Positions 9,942 through 19,415 of a stretch of 64,000 bases of DNA are shown one piece after another (within the stretch, counting starts at the first letter, position 1; every line of letters begins with the position of its first letter). This DNA is from Yponomeuta sedellus (taxonomy: Eukaryota; Arthropoda; Insecta; Lepidoptera; Yponomeutidae), in assembly GCA_934045075.1 (NCBI GenBank), contig OW203724.1, positions 17,971,143 to 18,035,142 on the forward strand, written 5' to 3'. Below the pieces are notes generated by a model that saw nothing but the letters and a program-made list of their open reading frames with translations, did no database searches and had not been told where the DNA came from. Made by a program: the position numbers and the translations under genes.

Positions 9942-11329
9942 TAAGTTTCCTAGTGTCCGCCGCAAATGAAACTAGGATACCCTGTGCTGTGGTAACCAGG
10001 CAAGGACGTTGCAAATATGGAAATACAGCCAAACTGAGGTCATTTGTTCTAATTTCCACTGGAGTTCGCTGTAAATGTAGAACGAGCCCCACTGGAAATC
10101 GTACTCACGACTCTGGCAAGGTAACCAGACGTGATGTCGCTAGACCAAAGTGGCTGTCATAATATATAATAGAGAACTCATAATACTTACCTAATATACC
10201 TAATTTTACCGGTCGTTTTTGCATAAATCTCACGGCCTATTTCAACTACATGGCTGTGGGACTTTTGCAAAAACAAAAAAAAAATTAAAATGAAATGTAT
10301 TTATTATCGGTTCAGAAATTAAAACTTAAATAAGTTAAAACTAAACACACAATATGCTGAGAAAAAAAAGCCGTATTGCCCTGCATGCATCACAAGAAGA
10401 AAAAAAAAATACATTTGTTATATCACAATAATTTCATGCATGTGACTTTCATTCATTAGGTGACAAATAATTTATTCTTTACTTTACATAAAATAAAGAG
10501 AAAAAGACTAAAAGTAATATTTCCCTGTCGACAGCTGATCACTTTGGTTCTAATATGTTTTACAGACATATACGACCTAGACATAAACGACCTGCCGAAA
10601 AGTAAAGCCAAACTTAAGACTTGATGCTATTTTCGCTAAAACAGCCATTTCTTGGCATTAATGCTGTCTTTTCCTACGTCCTACTCCTACATCGATAAAT
10701 TGACATGATATGAGCACAACAGAAATAAACAATAATGCATTGTAGTACGAAGTCAGCTGACAACGCGTCGGTTTTATTTTATGGTCCCTTCCAAACTATG
10801 CACTGTTTATGAAAAATTGTGAACAAACACGTCACGTGTTTGTAGTCTTCTAAGCGTGTCGATGGCAAGCCTTCGTAGTAAAAGGATTTGGCGATCAGCA
10901 TTAGGGAGTCGCTGATTGTTGCCCAGGGTGCGCCAGACGCATCGGCTCAGCGAGTCTGTTCGGGGATGCTCCTTTCATGCACCCCCGTTTTGTAGTAACA
11001 CGCTTACAGAGGCCCCCATTCCTTGTCATCAGTTCTCAATCGCAGGGCCAAAAAATCACCATTTATATGACTCAATTATATGGCCGTTGGGGCGAAAAAG
11101 TTCTGACCTGGCGACCGCGGATAGGACGAAGCAACGTGGGCAGGGCGTTCACCAGAAAAACAGATGGTCTGACAACCTGCCTGTGTAGTACGATAACGTG
11201 AAATGCACATTTTGAATCTCAAAAGTCGTGACTTTCCAGTACCTTATTTTTATGTACAAAAACGTGTTCTCTCTGTCTCTTTCCATTTGTCTCTACGCGA
11301 CACAAAACGCGTGATTTGCGCCAACGCAC
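9942..11329. other. No recognised gene
   Basis: Short open frames without domain or splice signals. A block at 10903-10945 (gctgattgttgcccagggtg then cgccagacg) recurs inverted at 42850-42886, marking an unclassified dispersed repeat. Confidence 0.4.
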
Positions 11330-11447
11330 TACAATGGGTGGTTACGGTGGCGGGGAGGCTCGGGATGCAAGTGGCGACCAGAAAGCTTAGAAATCCATTA
11401 GGCAGATCTATGTCAAGCAGTGGGCGTCAAATGGCTGATGATGGTGG
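11330..11447 (+). mobile_element. RTE-type LINE 3' end fragment
   Basis: Ends ctatgtcaagcagtgggcgt then caaatggctgatgatg, the RTE 3' tail form. Upstream bases give a worn version of the usual C-terminus. It is followed directly by a 5S-SINE body. Confidence 0.5.
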
Positions 11448-11454
11448 TCTATGA

Positions 11455-11725
11455 CTGACGCTAGAGGCATTTATCCAAGCGGTTCCGTGCTTCGCAAGAC
11501 ACGTTAAGCAGTTAGTGCCGGCTGCCGTCGATAGATGAAAGTCGTTAAGCCAAGTCATCGGCCCTAGGGCGGCTTGAAAACTTCTGACAGTACGACCGGG
11601 CCCTAGCCTTGTAAGCCTCCACCAATCCGGACTTTCCCTCCGTGGCGGAGTATGGCCTAACCCTTCCTCAGGGACTTGACCCGTGCCCCTTGGTGGGGAC
11701 ATAATGGGTTGATGATGATGATTTG
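11455..11725 (+). mobile_element. 5S-SINE without promoter head, tail type B
   Basis: Starts in the body (gaggcatttatccaagcggt), continues through aaggcacgttaagcagtt-type sequence and gcggcttgaaaacttctgac, and ends cttggtggggacataatggg then ttgatgatgatga. That end defines subfamily B, also seen at 33850, 40048, 48183 and 58442. Confidence 0.8.
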
Positions 11726-11989
11726 TAAGCCAGTTTTTACACATACGATATGTTTGAGAAGAAAAAGATGAGAACATTCTTTATTGTACACTAAAGAAGA
11801 TGAAGTAAATATGATTTTACTAGTTGATAGCGCTTGAAAATTTTTTGGAACCCCCTTAAGTTTGATATTGTAGATAGGAGAAACTATTCTTTAAGACACG
11901 CAAGCGGGTGCAAAATGTATAGCTACATTAAAGGCACATGTAGAAGGCCTGCTCTATACATAAAATAGCATAATCAGCCTACCCAAGGT

Positions 11990-12062
11990 AATGAAAATGA
12001 AAATAGCCTTTATTTGCTAATATCTTAAAAAACAAAATATATAACATTAGCATGCATTAAAT
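11990..12062 (-). repeat. LINE 3' tail fragment
   Basis: aatgaaaatgaaaatagcct then ttatttgct is the reverse complement of an (ATTTTC)n LINE tail like that of the element ending at 1584. Only the end of the insertion is recognisable. Confidence 0.5.
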
Positions 12063-12257
12063 TATATTATTTAAATTTTATTGTTACCTTCTCATTTTAG
12101 TTACAAAAAATATTATTTATTAACTGCCTGCCCATTATCAGCAAAGGGTTCCCTCAGATATTCCCATTCTACTCGTTGTGATGTTATTCTTGGCCATGTA
12201 GACCCAGAGTAGTACTCAGACGAAAATATAGCTTCTGAAACATGGCGATTACAGTTA

Positions 12258-12400
12258 ACACGCCTGTATTCCGATGTGCTAGACAGCGACCAGAGATTAC
12301 CACTATCCACAATATTGAATTCATCAACATTCGTGCTGTATGCAAAGTCGTTTGACGCAGCTACTCGCACAAGCCATAAAGTGCTAATTTTGATCTTAGT
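12258..12400 (+). repeat. Microsatellite-linked element, old copy
   Basis: acgcctgtattccgatgtgc...agacagcgaccagagattac and later blocks align in order with the copies at 1352 and 48015, at lower similarity and without an adjoining ATAC tract. Confidence 0.55.
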
Positions 12401-12524
12401 TCTTTATTTTACTTCACACGATTTGCTGATATATCAACAGAACGGATAACACATTATAAAGAAGCTTACAATTTATACACAAGTGAATAACGTAAATTAA
12501 AAAATACCTGTCCCACGTAGCGTA

Positions 12525-12680
12525 GGACACCCTGTAACCAGGTGGAGCGAAGACATTCGCAAAGCGGTGGGCAGTGACTGGAAGAGGAGAGCCGAAGATC
12601 GGGCTCAGTGACGTGTCTTGGGAGAGGCCTATGTCCAACAGTGGACTGACACCACTGATCATGATGATGATACCTATTTC
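12525..12680 (+). pseudogene. RTE-clade LINE C-terminal fragment
   Basis: One frame reads RWSEDIRKAVGSDWKRRAED, then RAQ, a stop where the family normally has Trp, then RVLGEAYVQQWTD. This is the typical extreme C-terminus of lepidopteran RTE reverse transcriptases, followed by the tail ggcctatgtccaacagtgga and gatgatgatga. The rest of the element is absent, so it is a short 5'-truncated insertion with one inactivating stop. Many SINEs and fragments in the window share this tail. Confidence 0.75.
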
Positions 12681-13212
12681 CACCGTGAGCACTCTTGATT
12701 GCTATTGGAATGAGTCATGTTACGCAACAAGCTGAGCCTTATTTCACAGAACTACAATTCACTGCCCATAATGTCAATTTGATGTACATTGCAAGTCGAT
12801 TATTCCAGAGACTAACGAGTAGGTAACTCGGCCACGCTAAGCACATCGAACCCCACAACAAACAATATATTGCAGTGCCACGAGACGCAGCCCCGGATCA
12901 GCCTGACGTATAAGCAAAGCAGGTCATAATACAATAGTTATTTGTTATACAAGAGTGCAAAGTTGTTTTTAACTGCGAGCTAAAGGGCATTTTTGACCCG
13001 ATACATCAAAGTTCACGACCATTATTCAAATGTGGTTCATTTTGAAGGGTTAGGGTTACCATTTCACGGAATGTTTTTATTTTAACCCAAATATATGGAG
13101 AAAAAAAGTTATGTTGTTCAACACAAAATGTATATTTTTCCCAATTATTTATGTTCAATCATTACTACTAACTGTGTTAGGCTTTCTGGCGCTCGTAAGG
13201 CGCAATACACAC
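12681..13212. other. No recognised feature
   Basis: Unique-looking pre-insertion sequence left of the non-LTR element. Nothing supported. Confidence 0.4.
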
Positions 13213-13449
13213 TACAGTACAGAGGTTTTTTTTTTTTTTTATAGGTTACTGCCACCGCTAATTACGTGGCAACCTTTAAGTCAAAAATAATGTAAAAAAA
13301 TAATTTAAGTTAAAAAAAAAATTGATGTGTCATCCTGAATATACAGTTTCTATTATCTATTCTTAAAATATAACATTAATGTAAATGTGAATTGTCTTAA
13401 TAATTCCTTAAATTCCTTTATCAACTTATCCTAATGGTATTTTTATTTT

Positions 13450-13955
13450 TAATGCACTAACCCGTGCTAAGGAACAAATTTAAAAACCTATTTAGAGGCT
13501 AAAAATTTCACCCATGTCGGGATTCGAACCCGCAACCTCTGGCTATCCGTGCCAGCGCTCTACCAATTGAGCCAATGGGCGACTCACGGCATCAGTGAAA
13601 TTTCGAACCTCTTTACACTATTCTCTGTATTACGTACAGGCAGCGACATCTGACTTAAGCAAATTTCATTACTTATAGCCCCGACTACCTACTTTGCAGT
13701 TAGGTTTAACATCGGAACGATATCATTGTTACATGATTATACTATTTTTAATGAACTAACCCGTGCTAAGGAACAAATTTAAAAACCTATTTAGATGCTA
13801 AATTTGTTCCTTAGCACGGGTTAGTTAATTAAAAATAAAAATAAAAATAGTATAATCATGTAACAGTGATATCGTTCCGATGTTAAACCTAACTGCAAAG
13901 TAGGTAGTCGGGGCTATAAGTAATGCAATTTGCTTAAGTCAGATCAGAAAATTAA
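13450..13955 (-). repeat. 308-bp tRNA-like repeat family: tandem start plus inverted piece
   Basis: 13456-13752 is one complete unit on the reverse strand. 13753-13800 begins a second unit head to tail. It then switches at 'atgctaaatttgttcc' into a partial unit in the opposite orientation (13800-13950). The tRNA-like part is at about 13514-13587 (-). The units lie within the 3' UTR of the element at 13228-16024, so they arrived after it or were carried by it. Confidence 0.8.
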
Positions 13956-14062
13956 GATATAAAAATACTTAAACCAACTCGCTCGGGCTGATCAAAAATA
14001 TTTCTCTATTCTCATATTATTATTATTTTTTTTTTATAAATTGTTAGCTTCTTAAGAGGTAC

Positions 14063-16024
14063 TTAGCTCACCCGGGCTAGAACCGGCCCCCATTCGCCCT
14101 CGCGGCCGCGCGCGTCACCCCCAGGGCGAAGGCAAGGAAGGCCTCTCGACTCTTGGAGTCGGCCATAAAGGCGGCGAACGCCTCGCACCTCACCGCTCTT
14201 CCCAGGCGTCGCAATCGCAATCTCGCAATCGGCCCTAGCAGCTCCAAAACGGGGACACTCCTCCAGCAGGTGCTCCAGCGTTTCGGGAGTCTCGTCATCA
14301 CAGATGCAGGACGGACTCCCCGCGAGCTTGAACCTGTGGAGGTACGCTCGAAAGCCGCCGTGCCCCGTAAGGAGCTGCGCCTTGGCATTGCACATAGTGA
14401 ATTTGCCAAGGACTTTGTGGGCCGATACGATGTCCGGGAAGAACAGCGAGGTGACGCGGCCTGTGGCAGACTCGCTGTAGCGGGTCTGCCACTTTACCAC
14501 TGTCTCCCGTCTCACCTGCAGTTTTGCGTGTGAGACGGGATACAGGTCATAGGCTGCCGCGTCTTTGCGGGACAACGCCGCCCTCTTGGCCAACTCATCC
14601 GCGCGTTCGTTGCCGGGGATCCCGACGTGGGCCTTGATCCAGTAAAACCGGATCAGGCCCCCGTTTTTATGTATGTCCGCCAGCTGGCCGTGGATTTTCA
14701 CGGCCAGCGGGTGTGTGGGCGAGGTACTCCTGAGCAACTCCAGAGCGGATCTGGAGTCGCTCAGAATACCCGCCCTGATGGGAGCGGGACCCCCGGCAAC
14801 GAGGTCGAGAGCCTTAGAGATCGCCACCATCTCCGCTTGGAAGACGGAGGCGAATCCCTCCAGCCTGAACCCCCTGGTGCGGACCTCAGCGCCGCCCTCG
14901 ATCTTACTGCCGTCCGTGTAGGCCCTGGGCCAGTCGTCGGGCACCTTACCGAGCTCCTCCACGCTGGCCACCTCCTCAAACTCCACCGGAGTTCTATGAG
15001 CGGGGTGTGCCAGCGTGAACGGGCTGCATCGGTGCTCGACTTCCCGGCCCGGGAGCGGGGCGAAGGGCCTCCCCCTCTTCAGCTCATAAAGTTGAAGGGC
15101 CTCCTCGGCCCTTAGGTCGAGGGGGAGGATCCTCGCCAGGAGGACGGCAGCAGTTAGGGAGGTGGTGCGATGGGCCTTTGCAATGCGTATCGCGAAGGCC
15201 CTGGTAACCCTGTCGAGCACGGCCCTGGGGCCCGCACGTTGCGCGACAGGCGCCCAGACGTTGGCCGCATAGAGGATGGTAGGCTCGATGACGGTAGTGT
15301 AGAGCAGCCGGACGATATCGGCATTTAAGCCCCAAGTCGCCCTGGCCGCTCTAGACACCATCTAGAACCTAGCCATAGCTTTGCCGCAGACCCTGTTGAG
15401 GTGGCTAAGAAAGTTGAGGTTCTTGTCGATCGTCAGACCCAGTACGGTGATCTCATCCGAGAACGCGATGTCCTCCCCCCCGACTCAGTTTGGGCGGGAT
15501 TACATCGCGCTTCTTGGTGACCACCATAGCTTGGGTCTTTCGAGCGGCGAACCTCATCTTAGCCGCCTCTCCCCACCCAGACTCGGCTTCCAGCGCGGCG
15601 TTTAGGATCCCCTCAAGCTCACCCGCAGTCTGCGCCGCGGCGATAATTAAAATATCGTCCGCGAACGCCTGCAGGTGAGCTCTCAGGTCCTCGCCACGCC
15701 GGAGCAAAGGGTCGAGTAACAGGTTCCACAGCAGGGGACCGCACGTCGAGCCTTGGATGCAACCTTTCGAAGTAGGTCTGTCTACTTGTGCTCCAGCGTA
15801 CCTGACTGTGACCTGTCTTTCGCTCAGGTAGCTGCACAGAAGTTGGTAGACAGACTGGTCGCATCCAGTGGCCAGGATCTGGTGTTTTATTCCGGGCCAC
15901 CACGCATTGTCGAAGGCCCCCTCGATATCGAGGGAGACTACTCCGACAATGCGTTTCTGCCCGACGTGATCTCTGATGAGCTGGACAGCATCATACAAGG
16001 CGTCCTCCGTGCTGCGCTGCGGCA
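14063..16024 (-). pseudogene. Broken ORF2: RT, RNase H and Cys-rich C-terminus
   Basis: The first open part (15453-16025) starts within the RT fingers (PQRSTEDALYDAVQLI), then SLDIEGAFDNAWWP, GCIQGSTCGPLLWNLLLD, and FADD near 15652-15663 as the catalytic pair. A frameshift lies at the G run (C run on the plus strand, 15474-15481). The downstream part resumes with ITVLGLTIDKNLNFLSH, is interrupted by a stop at 15362-15364, and continues from 15361 to 14063. It then shows an RNase H domain (AYTDGSK, later SDSRSALELL and HVGIPGNERADELAKRA) and a C-terminal motif CICDDETPETLEHLLEECP. RT plus RNase H with such a finger fits the R1/I/LOA group of LINEs. The endonuclease and ORF1 are absent. Two disruptions plus 5' truncation make it inactive. 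Confidence 0.9.
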
Positions 16025-16039
16025 TACAGTACAGAGGTT

Positions 16040-16482
16040 AGCAGCCCTCTCTTTCACACAATAAGCCCAATACCGGTTTCACTGTGCGCTGACTCGCCAA
16101 CTTAGCATTTTTATAGCTAGATCAAGCTATTATTTGGTGTCAGACAGCTGTGGTAAAAATGCTGATTTAACTGTTTTTGCCTAAAAATGTACACCATAAA
16201 ATGGGCACTGCTGAAATATATTCGATTCGATTTTTTTCTCGTTAATTATTATTTTGCAAAAATTTTTTTCCCATAGTTTTGAGGAATGTGACAGATCTCA
16301 GTGGGTAGTATTTATGGTCTTTAGCATACACTGAGTAGTTTCGTTATTGGTGGGTCACAGGTCCGAACAAAATGCCCCTTAACCTTTTTTATGACCGAAC
16401 AAACGAAGAATTCTGAAATTGAACCACGAGGGCAGCGAGTGATCCAGAAATCAGAGTCCTGGGCATTAGCGAGGGAATCAAA
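16040..16482. other. No recognised gene
   Basis: Right flank of the non-LTR insertion. The reverse-strand stretch 16321-16482 (gattccctcgctaatgccca, gatttctggatcactcgctg) reads like the continuation of the dispersed repeat that begins at 16483, but no second complete copy is present here to prove it. Confidence 0.4.
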
Positions 16483-16830
16483 AGAGCACCAGGTGAAAAA
16501 TGTTTTCACTCCAGTGCAACACGTAACTTTTCAAACAAAAAAAGTTTTAACAATATGACGTAAAAGGATAATGGCGCGCACAAAGCCATTTAAAAAAAAG
16601 TACACCAAGAAGGTTCCGAGTTACAGTTTAACAAATAAAAAAGTTGTATGGTAAATTCGGCACCATAGAGGTAGAAGTAAATAGGTTTAATTATCTTGAA
16701 TTCACAAACTTAACGCACACGATGTTCCTAATTGAATTTACTTTATCCTCTAGCCGATAAAAACGGCCCATGCGCTACGATATTGAAGAGCAAAACAACT
16801 TTTTCCGAGATTTGGGGGATGAGAAGAAAA
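16483..16830. repeat. Dispersed repeat, copy 2 (partner at 1-400)
   Basis: Shares the ordered blocks described for 1-400: agtgcaacacgtaactttt, ttcacaaactt..gcacacgatgtt, tactttatcctctag and ttccgagat. The middle portion differs in length. Confidence 0.6.
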
Positions 16831-17343
16831 TTTAGATGCAAATAATAGGTAGGTATTGGTATCGTAACAGTATGTATTTGGAGTAAGTTAAGCCTAAATT
16901 TAACTTCTATAACTTGTTTGTTTGTTGTCTACAGCCCGGACACGTTAAGTGCATGCCTCTGGGGCAAAACTTTACGTCGCTGTAGCGAATACTTTTTCAC
17001 CCCCTTTAGAACTTTAGTTACTTATACCTACCACTTATACCCAAGTTCTGGCAAGTCCGAAGAATATATTTTGTTTGTTGACGATTTATGCTTTATGAAT
17101 AAATTATAACTACCGAAACTGGTGAAATACGTTTGACTTCTTCATAAAAAAAGATTCCTCTAAGACAATCTTGATATGATAACCGACTTTGGAATAGGAT
17201 CTCAGTAAAACATTATTCGAAAAATACAAATTTTCTATACAATAAACTAACATTCACAAAAGCATTCTACTCTATAAGGCTTAAAGAGTATTTTACATTA
17301 AAAGCTCCTCAAGCAAATACTATAAACGTCCCCAGCAGTGAAC
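16831..17343. other. No recognised feature
   Basis: AT-rich, no ORF, RNA or repeat recognised. Confidence 0.4.
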
Positions 17344-17452
17344 AGGCCTTATCTCAGATCTTGTATCTCAGGTCTTGGATATTTACATGTTTGTGATGTC
17401 GTTGTTTCTGATTCCCACGACACAGGGTATTCTAGTGTGGGGTATGTAAATG

Positions 17453-17523
<71 letters not shown>

Positions 17524-18095
17524 TATAACATTTACATACAGGCACATACATTGCTTCTGGCCCCACACTAGAATACCCTGTGTCGTGGGAATCAGAAACA
17601 ACGACATCACAAACATGTAAATATCCAAGACCTGAGATACAAGATCTGAGATAAGGCCTGTAAAATACGTTTGCAATGTATGTGCCTGTATGTAAATGTT
17701 ATATATATATATATAACATAACATTTACATACGGGCACATACATTGCTTCTGGCCCCACACTAGAATACCCTGTGTCGTGGGAATCAGAAACAACGACAT
17801 CACAAACATGTAAATATCCAAGACCCACGACACAGGGTATTCTAGTGTGGAGCCAGAAGCAATGTATGTGCCTGTATGTAAATGTTATGTTATATATATA
17901 TATATATATATATATATAACATTTACATACAGGCACATACATTCATTGCTGTCGTGGGAATCAGAAACAACGACATCACAAACATGTAAATATCCAAGAC
18001 CTCGGTTTTTTTTGTCCCCAGCCGGTATTCGAACCTATTACCTCTTGTATGGTAGGTAGATGCGCTACCGCTGCGCCCCACAGAGGTCGTCAATT
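17344..18095. repeat. Alternating inverted SINE pieces around (AT)n centres
   Basis: One segment (tatttacatgtttgtgatgt, cgttgtttctgattcccacg, acacagggtattctagtgtg) occurs at 17380-17440 (+), 17555-17630 (-), 17755-17825 (-), a partial at 17826-17870 (+), and 17950-18000 (-). Arms meet at (AT)n tracts flanked by taaatgtta and taacattta (17452-17530, 17695-17722, 17882-17925). The first pair forms a palindrome from aggccttatctcagatcttg (17344) to its inverse ending about 17660. A reverse-strand tRNA-like head with a B-box (ggttcgaatac) lies at 18010-18095, which identifies the source as a tRNA-headed SINE. Confidence 0.85.
17455..17527. repeat. (AT)n tract at a palindrome centre
   Basis: Nearly pure AT dinucleotides with one G (tatatgtatat). 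The reading frames through it are artefacts. Confidence 0.95.
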
Positions 18096-18222
18096 CATGT
18101 ATTTTAATAGCGCAGTCACAATTTTTATTACAGCAATTACATTGAAGGACTTGTGTCACAGTGTTAAGCTGTCTTACTTAAAAAAAACAAATTAGGAGAA
18201 ATTTAAACAAACTTCATGAACA

Positions 18223-18440
18223 TGTGGAAGTCCAAGTAAGATGGAACTCTTTATGAAAAGTTTTATGTCAGACGTGACAGATAGTTTTCCATGTCAGTTT
18301 ATCCAATACGCTTGAAATAAAATATTCTCTTCTCTACGCATTTTACTGTGAAAATCTGTTTTCGTTCATCTTACCCCTTCTATCTTCCTGGCTAGCGAAT
18401 TCTGTAACTCTTCATCCATTACACTCTTCCGCCTGCCTCA
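18223..18440 (+). repeat. 5' LTR (218 bp)
   Basis: Begins TGTGGAAGTCC and ends CTGCCTCA (TG...CA). AATAAAATATTC near 18314 supplies a polyadenylation-like AATAAA. Identical to 22492-22709. Confidence 0.97.
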
Positions 18441-18441
18441 C

Positions 18442-18451
18442 TGGTGACCCG
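18442..18451 (+). other. Primer binding site (tRNA-Trp-like)
   Basis: TGGTGACCCG starts one base after the LTR. Its first nine bases complement the 3' end of insect tRNA-Trp including CCA; the tenth differs. This is the primer type known for the CsRn1 clade. Confidence 0.7.
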
Positions 18452-18470
18452 TTCGAACACTTCAATAAAG

Positions 18471-19415
18471 ATGACGAGCAGAGACGACAATGACGACGCC
18501 GATCTTCAGCCCGGAATTTTCCGTGACGCGAGGAATATTCCAGAAGCGCAAGTTTGCGTTCCCACCGCGCCCGCGCCTACCGAGGTATATAGAGTCGGAG
18601 TAAAAGTCCCACCATTCTATGCGGAGAAACCATCGGTGTGGTTCAAACAGTTAGAAGGACAATTCAAATTGGCTGGCATAAAAGCAGACGAAACCATGTT
18701 CTACTACGCCACTTCACAACTACAACCACCGTATGTCGACATCATCGATGACATCATCGAACACCCACCGGAAGCGAACAAATACGAGAAGTTTAAGCAA
18801 GAACTCATCAAGCGCCTTACGAAATCTAAGGAAAAGAAGGTTCTGCAGTTGCTGACGCATGAGGAATTAGGTGACCGTAAGCCGTCTCATTTCCTGCGTC
18901 ACCTACAAAACTTGGCAGGTCCTGGAGTACCAGATGACTTCATCAAAACTATCTGGTCCAGCCGACTTCCCAACAGCACTCAGACCATAATCGCTGCCCA
19001 ACCATCTACTGCACTGGAGGTTATCGCAGAACTCGCCGACAGAGTACACGACGTCGTGCCGACTTCCCATCAAGTAGCATCAACCGCTGGAAGACATGCG
19101 AATGCGGAAAGCGACCACCATGTTGCTTCTACTTCAGCTCCGCCTCAGTCAAATACCCTGGACTTCATGGCCAAGCAAATAGCTGAACTCACCAAGCAAG
19201 TCAGCTCACTTTCGGCCCAAGTCAGGGAATCGAGATCGCAATCCAGGCCGCCCCGCGACCAATCAGGCCGCCGTCGTGGCAGCTCTAGAAGTAGGTCTCA
19301 GTCTAGCTACCGCAAATTCCCAACTTGTTGGTACCACGCTAAGTTCGGAGCAAACGCGCACAAATGCCTCAAGCCCTGCGACTACCAGTCGGAAAACTGC
19401 CCAGGCGGTCGATAA
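18471..19415 (+). CDS. gag: Gag polyprotein of the LTR element
   Basis: 314 residues from the ATG at 18471. The frame is open upstream to 18444, but only through a GTG inside the primer site, so the first true ATG is preferred. The N-terminal half has a capsid-like region ([50 protein letters not shown]) as in other insect gypsy Gags. A basic Arg/Ser stretch ([15 protein letters not shown]) then precedes the C-terminal zinc finger [18 protein letters not shown]. The finger is CX2HX9CX3C (CHCC), not the retroviral CCHC knuckle; this variant is characteristic of CsRn1-type elements. Gag would form the particle that packages the RNA. The stop TAA at 19413-19415 overlaps a downstream ATG as UAAUG. 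Confidence 0.93.
   Translation: MTSRDDNDDADLQPGIFRDARNIPEAQVCVPTAPAPTEVYRVGVKVPPFYAEKPSVWFKQLEGQFKLAGIKADETMFYYATSQLQPPYVDIIDDIIEHPPEANKYEKFKQELIKRLTKSKEKKVLQLLTHEELGDRKPSHFLRHLQNLAGPGVPDDFIKTIWSSRLPNSTQTIIAAQPSTALEVIAELADRVHDVVPTSHQVASTAGRHANAESDHHVASTSAPPQSNTLDFMAKQIAELTKQVSSLSAQVRESRSQSRPPRDQSGRRRGSSRSRSQSSYRKFPTCWYHAKFGANAHKCLKPCDYQSENCPGGR

Larger units (their letters stand above)
13228..16024 (-). mobile_element. 5'-truncated non-LTR retrotransposon (R1/I group) with 15-bp TSD
   Basis: The 15-bp sequence tacagtacagaggtt occurs at 13213-13227 and 16025-16039. Directly after the left copy is a run of T (the element's poly(A) on the reverse strand), and the right copy abuts the truncated coding region. 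This gives exact limits and a 2797-bp insertion. Its 3' UTR (13241-14062) hosts nested copies of the 308-bp tRNA-like repeat. The coding part is GC-rich, unlike its surroundings. Confidence 0.93.

Noticed and set aside
14077..15678. Overlapping plus- and minus-strand frames in the GC-rich LINE
   Set aside because: Shadows of the RT/RNase H frame; high GC leaves several frames open by chance.
17338..17942. Open frames rich in Ile-Tyr
   Set aside because: They read through (AT)n tracts and inverted SINE pieces; likewise 26776-27177 over the (TA)n tract.
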